From positions 1-15,055 of the forward strand of contig UQJF01000078.1 of assembly GCA_900541315.1 (NCBI GenBank): 15,055 nt of DNA, written 5' to 3'. Position 1 is the stretch's first letter; every line of letters begins with the position of its first letter. A program made the position numbers and the translations under genes. The notes beneath the pieces were generated by a model. That model had not been told where the DNA came from and made no database searches. It saw only the letters and a list, made by a program, of their open reading frames with translations. Source of the DNA: an uncultured Clostridium sp. (GTDB lineage Bacteria > Bacillota > Clostridia > Lachnospirales > Lachnospiraceae). Shown one piece after another: positions 5,932 through 14,453 of this stretch.

Positions 5932-6967
5932 GATAACAGATATTACTGGGGGATCCGAACTGGATAAAATGGATGCGCGGGCGAAAGCAGCAGTGGTAGT
6001 TGTGTCTTTGGGAGCAGACCGCGCTTCCCAGATTTATAAATATCTCAGTGAACAGGAAATCGAAGACCTGACTTATGAGGTAGCAAAGCTTGGAAAAACA
6101 AATAATACCCAGGTGGAGAACGCATTAGATGAGTTTTATAAAATGTGCCTTACCCACAAGATGATGACAGACGGAGGCCTGGATTATGCCAGAAGCGTAC
6201 TGGAAAAAGCATTTGGAGAAACCACAGCCAGAAATCTCCTGGAAAAAGTATCCAAGACTCTTCAGTCTAAGCCATTTAATTTTTTTACAAAAGGAGATCC
6301 AAAATCCCTTCTTGCCCTGCTCCAGCATGAGCGGCCCCAGGTGATCGCTTTGATCATGTCTTATATGGATCCTCAGCAGGCAGCACAGATACTGGAACAG
6401 CTTCCAAATGAAAAAAGAATACCGGTACTTGAAGGCATGGCAAATATGAGTCGTGTATCTCCTGAGGCAATAGCTATTGTGGAAGAGGAAATGAAGAGGA
6501 AATTCGCTACTATCATTACCAGTGAGGATAACATGAACCTGGGTGGTATTGATTATGTTGCAGATGTAATGAACCATGTTGACCGGGGAAATGAGAGACA
6601 GATTTTTGATGAAATGGATAAAGACAATCCGGAGCTGTCAAAGAGTATCAGGGACAAGATGTTCATGTTCGAGAATATCATCGATATGGATCCAAGATCT
6701 GTACAGCGTTTCATCAGGGATTGCGATTCCAAGGATATTGTATATGCATTAAAGACTGCATCAGAGGATATGAAGAATGTATTCTTTGCAAATATGTCCA
6801 AGCGTATGGCAGAAACAGTCAAGGGAGACCTGGAGATCACTACCAATGTAAGGCTTAAGGAAGTGGAAGAGGCACAGCAGCGTATTGTTAATCTGATCCG
6901 TAAACTGGAAGATGCAGGAGAAGTAATAATCAATAAGGGAGGAGATGACGATAACATTGTTGTCTGA
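5909..6967 (+). CDS. fliG: Flagellar motor switch protein FliG, 352 aa
   Basis: FliG links the MS ring to the switch complex and receives torque from MotA. After a short N-terminal extension it shows ARAKAAVVVVSLGADRASQI (N-domain binding FliF). The middle-domain EHPQ-type motif appears as HERPQVIALIMSYMDPQQAA, and the C-terminal torque domain as MFMFENIIDMDPRSVQRFIR with the charged helix SEDMKNVFFANMSKRMAE, followed by RLKEVEEAQQRIVNLIRKLE. The length (about 340 is usual) fits. The ATG at 5909 is chosen over the in-frame GTG at 5897 because GGAGG at 5899-5903 precedes it at good spacing. It overlaps fliF upstream and fliH downstream. Confidence 0.96.
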   Translation: MAEIEESKITDITGGSELDKMDARAKAAVVVVSLGADRASQIYKYLSEQEIEDLTYEVAKLGKTNNTQVENALDEFYKMCLTHKMMTDGGLDYARSVLEKAFGETTARNLLEKVSKTLQSKPFNFFTKGDPKSLLALLQHERPQVIALIMSYMDPQQAAQILEQLPNEKRIPVLEGMANMSRVSPEAIAIVEEEMKRKFATIITSEDNMNLGGIDYVADVMNHVDRGNERQIFDEMDKDNPELSKSIRDKMFMFENIIDMDPRSVQRFIRDCDSKDIVYALKTASEDMKNVFFANMSKRMAETVKGDLEITTNVRLKEVEEAQQRIVNLIRKLEDAGEVIINKGGDDDNIVV

Positions 6968-7772
6968 TCAGGATACAGGCTTTGAAAATAAAGCCAGAGT
7001 CCGGAAGCTTCCCTTACAGGTATTTACAGCACCGGATGCACAGAAACTAGAAACAGAAAAGCAGAATAAAAAAGAAACGGAAGCTTCTTTAAATGCGGGC
7101 AATGATACATACAATGGTCTGGAATGCAGTCAGGAACAAATAGAGCTGGTGCTCAGGGAAAAAGAAAAAATATTAGAAGAAGCCCGGAAAGAAGCGGCAG
7201 CCATTGAACAGGAAGCAAACGAAAAGGCAGAACAGATCTTTGAGGAAGCCCGGATGAAAGGATTTGAAGAAGGCAGACAAAAAGGCTATGAAGAGGGATT
7301 GATCCGGGCAGAAGAGGAAAATGAGGCGAAACATCATGAAAATCAGCGGTTTTTTAAAGAAAGCCTGGAAAAAGCCTTAATAGAGATCAACAAAGAAAAA
7401 GAAAAATGCCTCAGAGAATATCTGGAAGAATTAAAAGATATTGCTGTGGCAGTGGCTGAAAAAGTGATCCATATCAGCCTGAGATCCAGCGGTTCTGTTA
7501 TAAGCAGGATGATAGAAGCTGAAACAGAAAAACTGCAGAAAATGGACTGGGTCAAGATCTATATGGAAAAAGAAGACTATGAGACCATGGTTCAGGCAGA
7601 TGGACATCTGGCAGAGAAACTGTCACGGCTCTCTGACAACGTCAAATTTATAGTAATGGAGGACGGAAAATGCGGAAGCTGTATCATCGAAATGCCGGAC
7701 GGGATCATAGATATGAGTGTAGATACCCAGCTTGAAAATATACACAGACTTGTAGACAACGCCAATACATAA
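6945..7772 (+). CDS. fliH: Flagellar export ATPase regulator FliH, about 275 aa
   Basis: FliH binds and restrains the export ATPase FliI and docks it to the C-ring. The protein is highly charged, with a long coiled coil from about residue 62. Within it glycines at 106, 110, 114 and 118 (GFEEGRQKGYEEG) make the GxxxG repeats that are a hallmark of FliH. The C-terminal domain includes LKDIAVAVAEKVIHISL and ends CIIEMPDGIIDMSVDTQLEN, typical of FliH/YscL. The ATG at 6945 overlaps fliG by 23 bases. Its ribosome binding site GGGAGG (6937-6942) is only two bases away, which is unusually close; the TTG codons at 6957 and 6960 in the same frame would be better placed, so the first four or five residues are uncertain. 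Confidence 0.9.
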   Translation: MTITLLSDQDTGFENKARVRKLPLQVFTAPDAQKLETEKQNKKETEASLNAGNDTYNGLECSQEQIELVLREKEKILEEARKEAAAIEQEANEKAEQIFEEARMKGFEEGRQKGYEEGLIRAEEENEAKHHENQRFFKESLEKALIEINKEKEKCLREYLEELKDIAVAVAEKVIHISLRSSGSVISRMIEAETEKLQKMDWVKIYMEKEDYETMVQADGHLAEKLSRLSDNVKFIVMEDGKCGSCIIEMPDGIIDMSVDTQLENIHRLVDNANT

Positions 7773-7811
7773 AGATTTTATGGATACATAAAGTACACAG
7801 AGGTGAAAACC

Positions 7812-9113
7812 ATGTATGAAAATCTCCTGAAGTTAATACAGCAGGCAGAAACAGCAGACCGCATTGGAAAAATTGAAAATGTAGTGGGAATGTCAATGGA
7901 AGCTTCCGGAGGCAGATCCGGTGTTGGTGATATTGTTATGATCTACAATGAAGCTGAGAACTGTCAGGTTCCTGCGGAAGTGGTAGGATTCAAAAATGGC
8001 AAAATACAGCTGATGACCTATGAAAATATCAGCGGGATCACAGCGGGAAGTTTTGTCCGCAATACCGGATGCCGTTTGCAGATACCGGTGGGAGACTTCC
8101 TGAAAGGGCGTATCATCAACGCGCTGGGGCATCCCATTGATGAAAAAGGAGAGTTTCCCCCAGGGAAGCTTTATACAGTAGACAGTGCCTATATCAACCC
8201 TCTTAACCGTCCTCCTATCAGGGAACATCTGGAATTTGGGATTAAGGCCATTGATGGTTTAAATACCATTGGAAAAGGTCAGAGAATGGGGATTTTTGCA
8301 GGCTCCGGTGTTGGAAAAAGTACATTGATGGGAATGATCGCCCGGAATGTAAAAACAGATATCAATGTGATCGCCCTGGTAGGAGAGCGAGGCAGGGAGG
8401 TTCTGGAATTTGTTAAAAAGGATCTGGGAGAAGAGGGCATGAAACGTTCTGTCCTTATTGTAGCCACATCAGACCAGCCGGCAATGCTGCGTATGAAATG
8501 TCCCCTGGTTGCAACAACGATCGCTGAATATTTCAGGGATCAGGGAGCAGATGTGCTGCTGATGATGGATTCTCTTACCAGATATGCCATGGCACAGAGG
8601 GAGATCGGTCTTGCTATTGGAGAACCGCCTATAGCCAGAGGTTATACACCTTCTATTTATGCAGAATTTCCAAGGCTTCTGGAAAGAAGCGGGAATTTTG
8701 CAAAAGGTTCCATTACCGGGATTTATACGGTACTGGTGGAGGGAGACGATACCAATGAGCCGGTGGCTGATACAGTCAGAGGTATTTTGGATGGTCATAT
8801 TGTTTTAAGCAGGCAGCTGGCTAATGCAAACCATTTTCCGGCTATTGATATCAGTGCAAGTATTTCACGTCTTATGAATGATATAGCCGGGGAAGAACAC
8901 CGGAAAGCAGCTTCAAGGTTCAGGAACATGTTAAGTCTTTATCAGAAAAATGCAGACCTGATCTCCATTGGCGCTTACAAAAAAGGTGCAAACAGTGCTC
9001 TGGATGAAGCAGTTGACCGCATAGGTGATATGAATAAATTTCTGGAACAGGAAACAAATGAAAATATCCCTTATGAGGAAAGCATAAGAAGAATGGAAAA
9101 AATCGTGGGTTAG
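7812..9113 (+). CDS. fliI: Flagellar protein export ATPase FliI, 433 aa
   Basis: FliI hydrolyses ATP to energise type III export of rod, hook and filament subunits. The Walker A motif is GSGVGKST at residues 164-171. Other landmarks are FGIKAIDGLNTIGKGQRMGI before it, VGERGREVLEF, the Walker B region DVLLMMDSLTRYAMAQREI and the signature SIYAEFPRLLERSG, followed by PVADTVRGILDGHIVLSR and the FPAIDISASISRLM segment. All match the F1-beta-like FliI family at normal length. The ATG at 7812 is preferred over the in-frame GTG at 7803 because AGAGGTG (7799-7805) is then the ribosome binding site. Confidence 0.97.
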   Translation: MYENLLKLIQQAETADRIGKIENVVGMSMEASGGRSGVGDIVMIYNEAENCQVPAEVVGFKNGKIQLMTYENISGITAGSFVRNTGCRLQIPVGDFLKGRIINALGHPIDEKGEFPPGKLYTVDSAYINPLNRPPIREHLEFGIKAIDGLNTIGKGQRMGIFAGSGVGKSTLMGMIARNVKTDINVIALVGERGREVLEFVKKDLGEEGMKRSVLIVATSDQPAMLRMKCPLVATTIAEYFRDQGADVLLMMDSLTRYAMAQREIGLAIGEPPIARGYTPSIYAEFPRLLERSGNFAKGSITGIYTVLVEGDDTNEPVADTVRGILDGHIVLSRQLANANHFPAIDISASISRLMNDIAGEEHRKAASRFRNMLSLYQKNADLISIGAYKKGANSALDEAVDRIGDMNKFLEQETNENIPYEESIRRMEKIVG

Positions 9114-9137
9114 CAGTTATAGGAGATGATACTTAAG

Positions 9138-9596
9138 ATGAAGAGATTTAAATACAGTCTTGAAAATGTACTTCATTATAAGGAACAGATTCTGGACAGC
9201 ATTAAGGCAGAACATGGTACACTTCTGGCACAGATCCGAAAAAAAGAAGCAGAGATACAGGAACTGGAGAACAAGCTGGTATCTGCCCAGAATAAGATGG
9301 ATGATTTGAAAAAACAGGATGTACAGATAAAAGATATTTGTCTTTATGGTATGTATATCAGTGAAATGGAAGATCAGATCCGGAAAAAACAGGAACAGTT
9401 AAAGCTTTTACAGCAGCAGGAAGAAAAGAAAAAAGAACAAGTGATCGCTGCAAAGATAGATACGTCCCGTTATGAAAAGTTAAAGGACAGGCGGCAGAGT
9501 GAGTATGAAAAAGCAGCAAAAAAGGCACAGGAGCTGTTTATAGAAGAATATGCTTCAAGAACAGCCAGGTATTCTCAAAACAGGGAGGTGGTCTAG
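9138..9596 (+). CDS. fliJ: Flagellar export chaperone FliJ, 152 aa
   Basis: FliJ is the soluble coiled-coil stalk of the export ATPase complex, comparable to the gamma subunit of F1. The N-terminus MKRFKYSLENVLHYKEQILD is the family signature. The rest is nearly continuous coiled coil rich in K, E and Q (for example KKEAEIQELENKLVSAQNK), then KYEK-type helices to the end. An ATG four codons upstream at 9126 directly touches the AGGAG at 9121-9125, so the ATG at 9138 is more likely the start and gives the conserved N-terminus. It follows fliI by 24 bases. Confidence 0.88.
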   Translation: MKRFKYSLENVLHYKEQILDSIKAEHGTLLAQIRKKEAEIQELENKLVSAQNKMDDLKKQDVQIKDICLYGMYISEMEDQIRKKQEQLKLLQQQEEKKKEQVIAAKIDTSRYEKLKDRRQSEYEKAAKKAQELFIEEYASRTARYSQNREVV

Positions 9597-9597
9597 G

Positions 9598-10806
9598 TTG
9601 AACAGGATTGAAAATGCCGGTCAGGTAAAAACAGGATATTCTGTGAAGTCAGGTACGAACTCAGAAGAAAAAGTAGGGAATGGGTCAGATTTTGCATCTA
9701 TGCTGACAAAATACAAGAAAAAAGCAGCCCAGGATGACGAAACAAAAAAAGCAGAAACAGGGGAAACAAAAAATAAAGAAACACAGCCAGAAGAAACCAA
9801 AAACAGGGGAAATGAAAAACAGGTTAATGGCAGGCAGTCCGGAGAAAACGAAAAAACAGATGAAATAAAAGCAGAAATAAAAGTAACGGACATACAGGAC
9901 GAAAAGAACAGCCAGGATGGAGAAAAAGAGCAGGAGCAGGAACTGGCAGTTGCCTATGCTTCTGAAACTTGCTACAGGACCTTTGTACAGATAACAGCAG
10001 AAAATAGTAAAACGCCTGCTGTTTACAACAATGAAATAAATGGAATACAAGATCTGGCTGTACAGACAACGTCGGAAACAGGAATGGAGGACCAGACGGC
10101 AGCTGTCAGTACCATACAGCAGACAGAATCCCCCCACTCAGAAATAGCTGTCCATGCAGATAGCTTAAAACTCCAGAACAGGCTGGAACAGACCGGAGAG
10201 ACAGAAGATACAGGTCGGACAGAAGAAACCGGGCAGTCAAAGCAAACTGCCAAAATGAACCGGGAAGAAGAAATACCAGACCAGAAGGAACATCTTTCCG
10301 GAAAGGAAATGACAGCCCTGGCATCGTCCGGTTATACAGGAACTGTTGAAAGTTCAGCTGGAACAGCGGCAAAACCAGCTGCTGTTGATACAGGACCGGC
10401 AGACCGGCTGGCAACAGCCCAGGATACATTGACAGAGGATCTGGGAAACTACCTGGATACAAAGATCAGTGAAAAAAAAGGAAAGCTGGAGCTTTCCCTG
10501 GAGCCGGAAAGGCTTGGAAAGCTGACTATCCGGCTGGAGTATGAAAAAGGAAAAACAGAGGTCACTATTTTTTCAACCAGTGCAAAAACACTGGAGATAT
10601 TAAGCAAAGAAGCAGGGCATCTGGCGCAGATCCTGGAAGAAAAAACAGGAACTCCTACTGTTATTTACACACCGGAACAGACTGAAAACAGGCAAAACAT
10701 GGATCAGGATCCCGGTCATGGCAGAAACGGCAGGCAGGATCAAAAAGAGCAGCGCCAGAAGCAGGATGACAGCTTTGCCCAACAGCTAAGGCTGGGACTG
10801 GCCTAG
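9598..10806 (+). CDS. fliK: Flagellar hook-length control protein FliK, 402 aa, TTG start
   Basis: FliK is the exported molecular ruler that stops hook growth and switches export specificity. Only the C-terminal domain is conserved: KLELSLEPERLGKLTIRLEY (residues about 298-317), followed by KGKTEVTIFSTSAKTLEIL, matches the Flg_hook domain core. The N-terminal 270 residues are low-complexity, dominated by E, T, K, Q and N with few hydrophobics, as expected of an unfolded ruler. The start is inferred as TTG at 9598, one base after the fliJ stop, because GGGAGG at 9583-9588 precedes it. The only ATG farther up (9550) lies inside fliJ with no such site. Confidence 0.88.
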   Translation: MNRIENAGQVKTGYSVKSGTNSEEKVGNGSDFASMLTKYKKKAAQDDETKKAETGETKNKETQPEETKNRGNEKQVNGRQSGENEKTDEIKAEIKVTDIQDEKNSQDGEKEQEQELAVAYASETCYRTFVQITAENSKTPAVYNNEINGIQDLAVQTTSETGMEDQTAAVSTIQQTESPHSEIAVHADSLKLQNRLEQTGETEDTGRTEETGQSKQTAKMNREEEIPDQKEHLSGKEMTALASSGYTGTVESSAGTAAKPAAVDTGPADRLATAQDTLTEDLGNYLDTKISEKKGKLELSLEPERLGKLTIRLEYEKGKTEVTIFSTSAKTLEILSKEAGHLAQILEEKTGTPTVIYTPEQTENRQNMDQDPGHGRNGRQDQKEQRQKQDDSFAQQLRLGLA

Positions 10807-10824
10807 AAGGAGGATTAAAGTGAT

Positions 10825-11421
10825 ATGGCAGATCAAATAACAGTCAGCAGCACTGCAAACCCGTATCAGGCAGGTGTTTACAGTGCCGGATCCAACAGCA
10901 AGAACACGATGGATGTAAACAGCTTTATCAAGCTGTTAGCAGCACAGCTTTCCAATCAGGATATGACAAGCCCTATGGATAACAGTGAAATGATGTCCCA
11001 GATGACCAATATGGCAATGGTCCAGTCACTTACTGCCATGACAGAGTCATTAAATACATCAGCTGCTGTTACAACACAGACGTATGCAGGCAGCCTGATC
11101 GGTCAGGAGGTAACTGTGGCAGTTACAGATCCTGATACCGGGACAGCAAATGGCGTGAAATACGGAAAGGTAGTTTCTGTTGATTTTACCAAGGGAGATC
11201 CGATAGTACGTCTGGAAGGTGATGATACTGGTTATAAGATGTCCAGTGTCCTGGGAGTAGGAAAGCTTCAGGACCCACAGGATACAACAGATAAGTCAGA
11301 GTCAGCAGGTGAAAAAGATCCTGACAGAGGATCTGAAAAAACAGATAAGATTACAGAACAGTTAGCAAATGCAGATCTGAAAGACACAGGATCTGAAGAT
11401 ATAGAAACAGAAGAAATGTAA
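10825..11421 (+). CDS. flgD: Flagellar hook assembly protein FlgD, 198 aa
   Basis: FlgD caps the growing hook and guides FlgE assembly. The N-terminal signature is MDVNSFIKLLAAQLSNQDMT followed by PMDNSEMMSQMTNMAMVQSL (residues about 29-71), diagnostic for the family. A small beta-rich domain follows (LIGQEVTVAVTDPDTG and KYGKVVSVDF, about 92-150). The last 50 or so residues form an acidic, Asp/Glu/Ser/Thr/Lys-rich tail without obvious fold, which makes it longer than the compact Bacillus form. AAGGAGG at 10807-10813 overlaps the fliK stop. It lies between fliK and flgE, the other two hook-building genes. Confidence 0.93.
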   Translation: MADQITVSSTANPYQAGVYSAGSNSKNTMDVNSFIKLLAAQLSNQDMTSPMDNSEMMSQMTNMAMVQSLTAMTESLNTSAAVTTQTYAGSLIGQEVTVAVTDPDTGTANGVKYGKVVSVDFTKGDPIVRLEGDDTGYKMSSVLGVGKLQDPQDTTDKSESAGEKDPDRGSEKTDKITEQLANADLKDTGSEDIETEEM

Positions 11422-11437
11422 AAAGGAGCAAAAGAAT

Positions 11438-12358
11438 ATGTTAAGAGCAATGGATTCAGCAGTATCAGGTCTTAGGGCGCATCAGAACAAACTGGATGTC
11501 ATCGGCAACAATATTGCAAACGTAAATACATTTGGTTTTAAGTCCCAGAGTTACAGCTTTAAAGAGGCAATGTACCAGACTTCCACCACTTCCACAAAGG
11601 GAAGCGAGAATGCCGGTGGTGTAAATGCAGCCCAGTATGGATATGGTTCCATGATGGGTTCCATCAGTACAGATATGAGTGCCTCTACACCAACTTATGT
11701 AGGTGGCCTTAATGCAAGCGTAGACGGAGAAGGCTTCTTTATTACATTTCCAAAGAGCACAGGAAATGTTGCAGTAGCGGATATGAAGAAAACGGACTTT
11801 GATTATACCAGAGTTGGTCAGTTCAATATTGACGGAAATGGATATCTTACAGATGCCAACGGAAATTTTGTTTATGGTTTCCGTCCGGATGCGGTAGAAG
11901 CTCCAACAAAATTTGACGGAGAACTTGTAGCTATCAAGGTTCCTTCTGCGGTAACAGGCGCAGACTTTGATAACGATTCGCTGCAGCTGACAAATGTAAA
12001 GATCAACAGTCTGGGAGAGATTTCAGGTACAGTAAAGTCAACGGACAAGGATAAGGATGGAAAAACCGTCAGCATCGGTAAGGTTGCCATTGCCACCTTC
12101 CAGAATCCGGAGGGCTTAAGCAAAAAGGGGTCGTTTTATTATGGGGCAGCAGAAAGCGATAACAGTGGTAATGCTTCCGCTACGATCCCCGGAGGAAGCA
12201 CCTCTTCTTTAATGACCGGATATCTGGAGGCTTCCAATGTGGATCTTGCAAAGGAATTTTCCGATATGATCACAACACAAAGAGGTTTTCAGGCCAATTC
12301 AAAGATCATAACAGTCAGTGATGAGATCCTGTCTGACCTGATCAACATGAAGCGGTAA
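11438..12358 (+). CDS. flgE: Flagellar hook protein FlgE, 306 aa
   Basis: This is the subunit of the flexible hook. The N-terminal rod/hook signature MLRAMDSAVSGLRAHQ, then LDVIGNNIANVNTFGFKSQ, and the C-terminal helix DLAKEFSDMITTQRGFQANS with IITVSDEILSDLINMKR form the coiled D0 core. The middle carries VDGEGFFI and TRVGQFNIDGNGYLTDANG. At 306 residues it is of the short Gram-positive type. FlgG or FlgF are paralogues with the same ends, but the place after flgD and before flbD, and the larger middle, support FlgE. The ATG at 11438 has AAGGAG at 11423-11428. Confidence 0.9.
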   Translation: MLRAMDSAVSGLRAHQNKLDVIGNNIANVNTFGFKSQSYSFKEAMYQTSTTSTKGSENAGGVNAAQYGYGSMMGSISTDMSASTPTYVGGLNASVDGEGFFITFPKSTGNVAVADMKKTDFDYTRVGQFNIDGNGYLTDANGNFVYGFRPDAVEAPTKFDGELVAIKVPSAVTGADFDNDSLQLTNVKINSLGEISGTVKSTDKDKDGKTVSIGKVAIATFQNPEGLSKKGSFYYGAAESDNSGNASATIPGGSTSSLMTGYLEASNVDLAKEFSDMITTQRGFQANSKIITVSDEILSDLINMKR

Positions 12359-12363
12359 GTAAT

Positions 12364-12567
12364 ATGATCTGTGTAGAACGACTTAACGGAGAAATTTTAT
12401 ATCTGAACTGGCTTCAGGTTGAATTGATCGAACAGATCCCGGAAACAAAGATCCGTATGATGAATGGAGACTACTATCTGGTAAAGGACAGTGTGGAAAG
12501 TATCAAAGATCAGGTGGCCGGGTTCTTTCAAAGGTGCATCAGCATAAAAAAAGAGGAGCAGATTTAG
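12364..12567 (+). CDS. flbD: FlbD/SwrD-family flagellar protein, 67 aa
   Basis: This small protein matches the FlbD family of Firmicutes and spirochetes (SwrD in Bacillus subtilis). It has MICVERLNGEILYLN at the start and VELIEQIPETKIRMMNGDYY in the middle, with a DSVESIKDQVAGFF helix near the end. SwrD has been linked to swarming and to torque through the stators. Its position next to motA supports that link. The ATG at 12364 is five bases after the flgE stop and lacks a good ribosome binding site, so translation may be coupled to flgE. It is unrelated to the Caulobacter regulator also called FlbD. Confidence 0.9.
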   Translation: MICVERLNGEILYLNWLQVELIEQIPETKIRMMNGDYYLVKDSVESIKDQVAGFFQRCISIKKEEQI

Positions 12568-12579
12568 GAGGAAAAACAG

Positions 12580-13398
12580 GTGGATCCCACAACATTACTA
12601 GGTATAATCCTGGGTTTTGCTTTAATTGTAAACGGAATCAGTTTTGCCAAGATTGGTAACTTTATTGATATCCCCAGTATGGTCATTGTAATTGGTGGGG
12701 CTCTGTCAGCAACTTTGTCCAGCTATCCATTAGGGATATTAAAGGATATCCCAAAGCACTTTGCAGTACTCATAAGAGGAAACCGCTATAATGTCCCAAA
12801 ATTGATCGAACAGCTTGTAGATCTGGGAACCATAGCAAGGCAGAGTGGCCTTCTGGCGTTGGAGGATAAAGCGGCGGAGATCAAGGATCCTTTCTTTAAG
12901 CAGAGTGTCCTGATGATCGTAGATGCAAACGATCCGGACAAAGTAAGGCTGCTTCTGGAAAGAGAACTGGATAATATGATGGTCCGTCACGACCAGGCGG
13001 CAGGTCTTTATGAAAAAGCTGCATCTTATGCACCGTCCTTTGGCATGATAGGTACCCTGATCGGTTTGATCAACATGCTGAAGGGAATGAATATGGATGC
13101 AGGCGGTTCATCTACTATCGGCAGTGACATGTCAGTAGCATTGATTACAACCTTTTATGGATGTATTCTTGCAAATGTTATTTTTAATCCAATCGCAAAG
13201 AAACTGAGGATCCGTCAGGATGAGGAAGAACTGTATTGTTCTACTATCATTGAAGGGATCATTGCCATACAGGCAGGAGAAAATCCAAAATACCTGAGGG
13301 AACATCTTCTTGCATCGATCAAACAGTCACAGCAGCAGAAGATCCTTGCAAAAGCAGGAGATGGAGGTTCTCAGGGGAAGGAACAGGAAGATAAATGA
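12580..13398 (+). CDS. motA: Flagellar stator protein MotA, 272 aa, GTG start
   Basis: MotA surrounds MotB in the stator and pushes on FliG. Four membrane helices are visible: about residues 4-22, 31-52, 150-172 and 185-208, with a large cytoplasmic loop between the second and third. The functionally important prolines are P152 (YAPSFGMIGTLIGL) and P204 (ANVIFNPIAKKLRIR). The loop contains ERELDNMMVRHDQA, where charged residues face FliG in known MotA proteins. The start is GTG at 12580 with AGGAGG at 12566-12571, overlapping the flbD stop. The stop overlaps the motB start by four bases (ATGA). PomA-type sodium use cannot be excluded from sequence alone. Confidence 0.95.
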   Translation: MDPTTLLGIILGFALIVNGISFAKIGNFIDIPSMVIVIGGALSATLSSYPLGILKDIPKHFAVLIRGNRYNVPKLIEQLVDLGTIARQSGLLALEDKAAEIKDPFFKQSVLMIVDANDPDKVRLLLERELDNMMVRHDQAAGLYEKAASYAPSFGMIGTLIGLINMLKGMNMDAGGSSTIGSDMSVALITTFYGCILANVIFNPIAKKLRIRQDEEELYCSTIIEGIIAIQAGENPKYLREHLLASIKQSQQQKILAKAGDGGSQGKEQEDK

Positions 13399-14438
13399 GT
13401 AAGAAAAATCGCCCCACAGACAGCGGCGGCAACTGGATGGATACTTATGGAGATATGGTAACATTGCTGCTTACATTTTTTATCATGCTGTATTCCATGT
13501 CTAACCTGGACGCACAAAAATGGAGTATTTTTGTGAAAAGCATTCCAAGCATACAGAATCAGGAATCAGAGAATATTACCATTAATTCCCAGATATCAGA
13601 TACACCAGATGCGGATAGCATAGGCCAGGTGATCGGCCAGGAGAGTGCCCAGGAAGATCTTCAGGTAGAAGATATAAATGAGCTGTATCTTACGATCGCT
13701 GAAAGCCTGAATCAGTCGGGGGTCAAGGATGTTACGGTCATCAGAGGAGATGATTATACGTATGTTTCTTTTACCAATAATGTATTTTTCGATGCAAACA
13801 GCTCTGTGCTTACATGGGAAGGGCAGGAAGTCCTTTATTCCTTTGCAAAAGCCATAGCTCCTGCAGCAGGCGGGATCGAACAGGTCAACATTATGTCTCA
13901 CACTGCGAAAGTAACAGATAATTCACAGATCAATCCCCAGACTATACGAAAAGACCGTATTCTTTCGGCTATGAGATCTGCAGAAGTATGTATTTACCTG
14001 CAGCACCAGAATGTGATAAAGCCGGAAAAACTGGTGGATATAAGTTATGGTGAATATCGCCCTATAGCAGATAATTCCACAGAAGAAGGAAGGATAAAAA
14101 ACCGCAGGATCGAATTTTTGCTTTTAGATAATGGGGCAAAAGAAAGAAATCTGGATGAGTATTATAAAGAGTTTAAGAGCGGTGAATATGCTAACACTAC
14201 AGTGGTAACAGTAGGGCAGTCACAAAGCTCTTCCCAGGATGGTGAGACTGTACCGGCAGATACAAAGGTACCGGCAGATGCAGGAACTGTAGATACAGGT
14301 GCAGAAGATATAGATGCAGGAACTGTAGAAGCAGGCGCAGAAGATATAGATGCAGGAACTGTAGAAGCAGGCGCAGAAGATGCAGGAACAGCAGCAGATA
14401 CAGAGCCTGTGGAGGAAATGCAAAATACCAGTGAATAA
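13395..14438 (+). CDS. motB: Flagellar stator protein MotB, 347 aa
   Basis: MotB carries the ion and anchors the stator to peptidoglycan. The single membrane helix starts at WMDTYGDMVTLLLTFFIMLY; D20 is the expected proton-binding aspartate. A periplasmic linker follows, then an OmpA-like peptidoglycan-binding domain at about residues 125-245 with FFDANSSVL, the SH segment IMSHTAKV and the end pattern YGEYRPIADNSTEEGRIKNR. The last 90 or so residues are an acidic extension rich in A, D, E, G, T and V with an exact 12-residue repeat, unusual for MotB. It overlaps motA by four bases. fliM follows after 15 bases, with no fliL between. Confidence 0.95.
   Translation: MSKKNRPTDSGGNWMDTYGDMVTLLLTFFIMLYSMSNLDAQKWSIFVKSIPSIQNQESENITINSQISDTPDADSIGQVIGQESAQEDLQVEDINELYLTIAESLNQSGVKDVTVIRGDDYTYVSFTNNVFFDANSSVLTWEGQEVLYSFAKAIAPAAGGIEQVNIMSHTAKVTDNSQINPQTIRKDRILSAMRSAEVCIYLQHQNVIKPEKLVDISYGEYRPIADNSTEEGRIKNRRIEFLLLDNGAKERNLDEYYKEFKSGEYANTTVVTVGQSQSSSQDGETVPADTKVPADAGTVDTGAEDIDAGTVEAGAEDIDAGTVEAGAEDAGTAADTEPVEEMQNTSE
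14277..14381 (+). repeat. 36-bp in-frame tandem repeat in motB
   Basis: Three copies of a 36-base unit lie head to tail: 14277-14312, 14313-14348 and 14349-14381 (the last one codon short). They encode DAGTVDTGAEDI, DAGTVEAGAEDI and DAGTVEAGAED. The second and third copies are almost identical in DNA, so the expansion looks recent. Changes in copy number would alter MotB tail length without shifting frame. Confidence 0.9.
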
Positions 14439-14453
14439 GAGAGGTCAGGAAGA

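Noticed and set aside
6125..10462. Several long minus-strand ORFs under fliG, fliI and fliK
   Set aside because: They are reverse-frame shadows of highly biased coding sequence (especially the A-rich fliK ruler), with implausible F/C/S-rich proteins.
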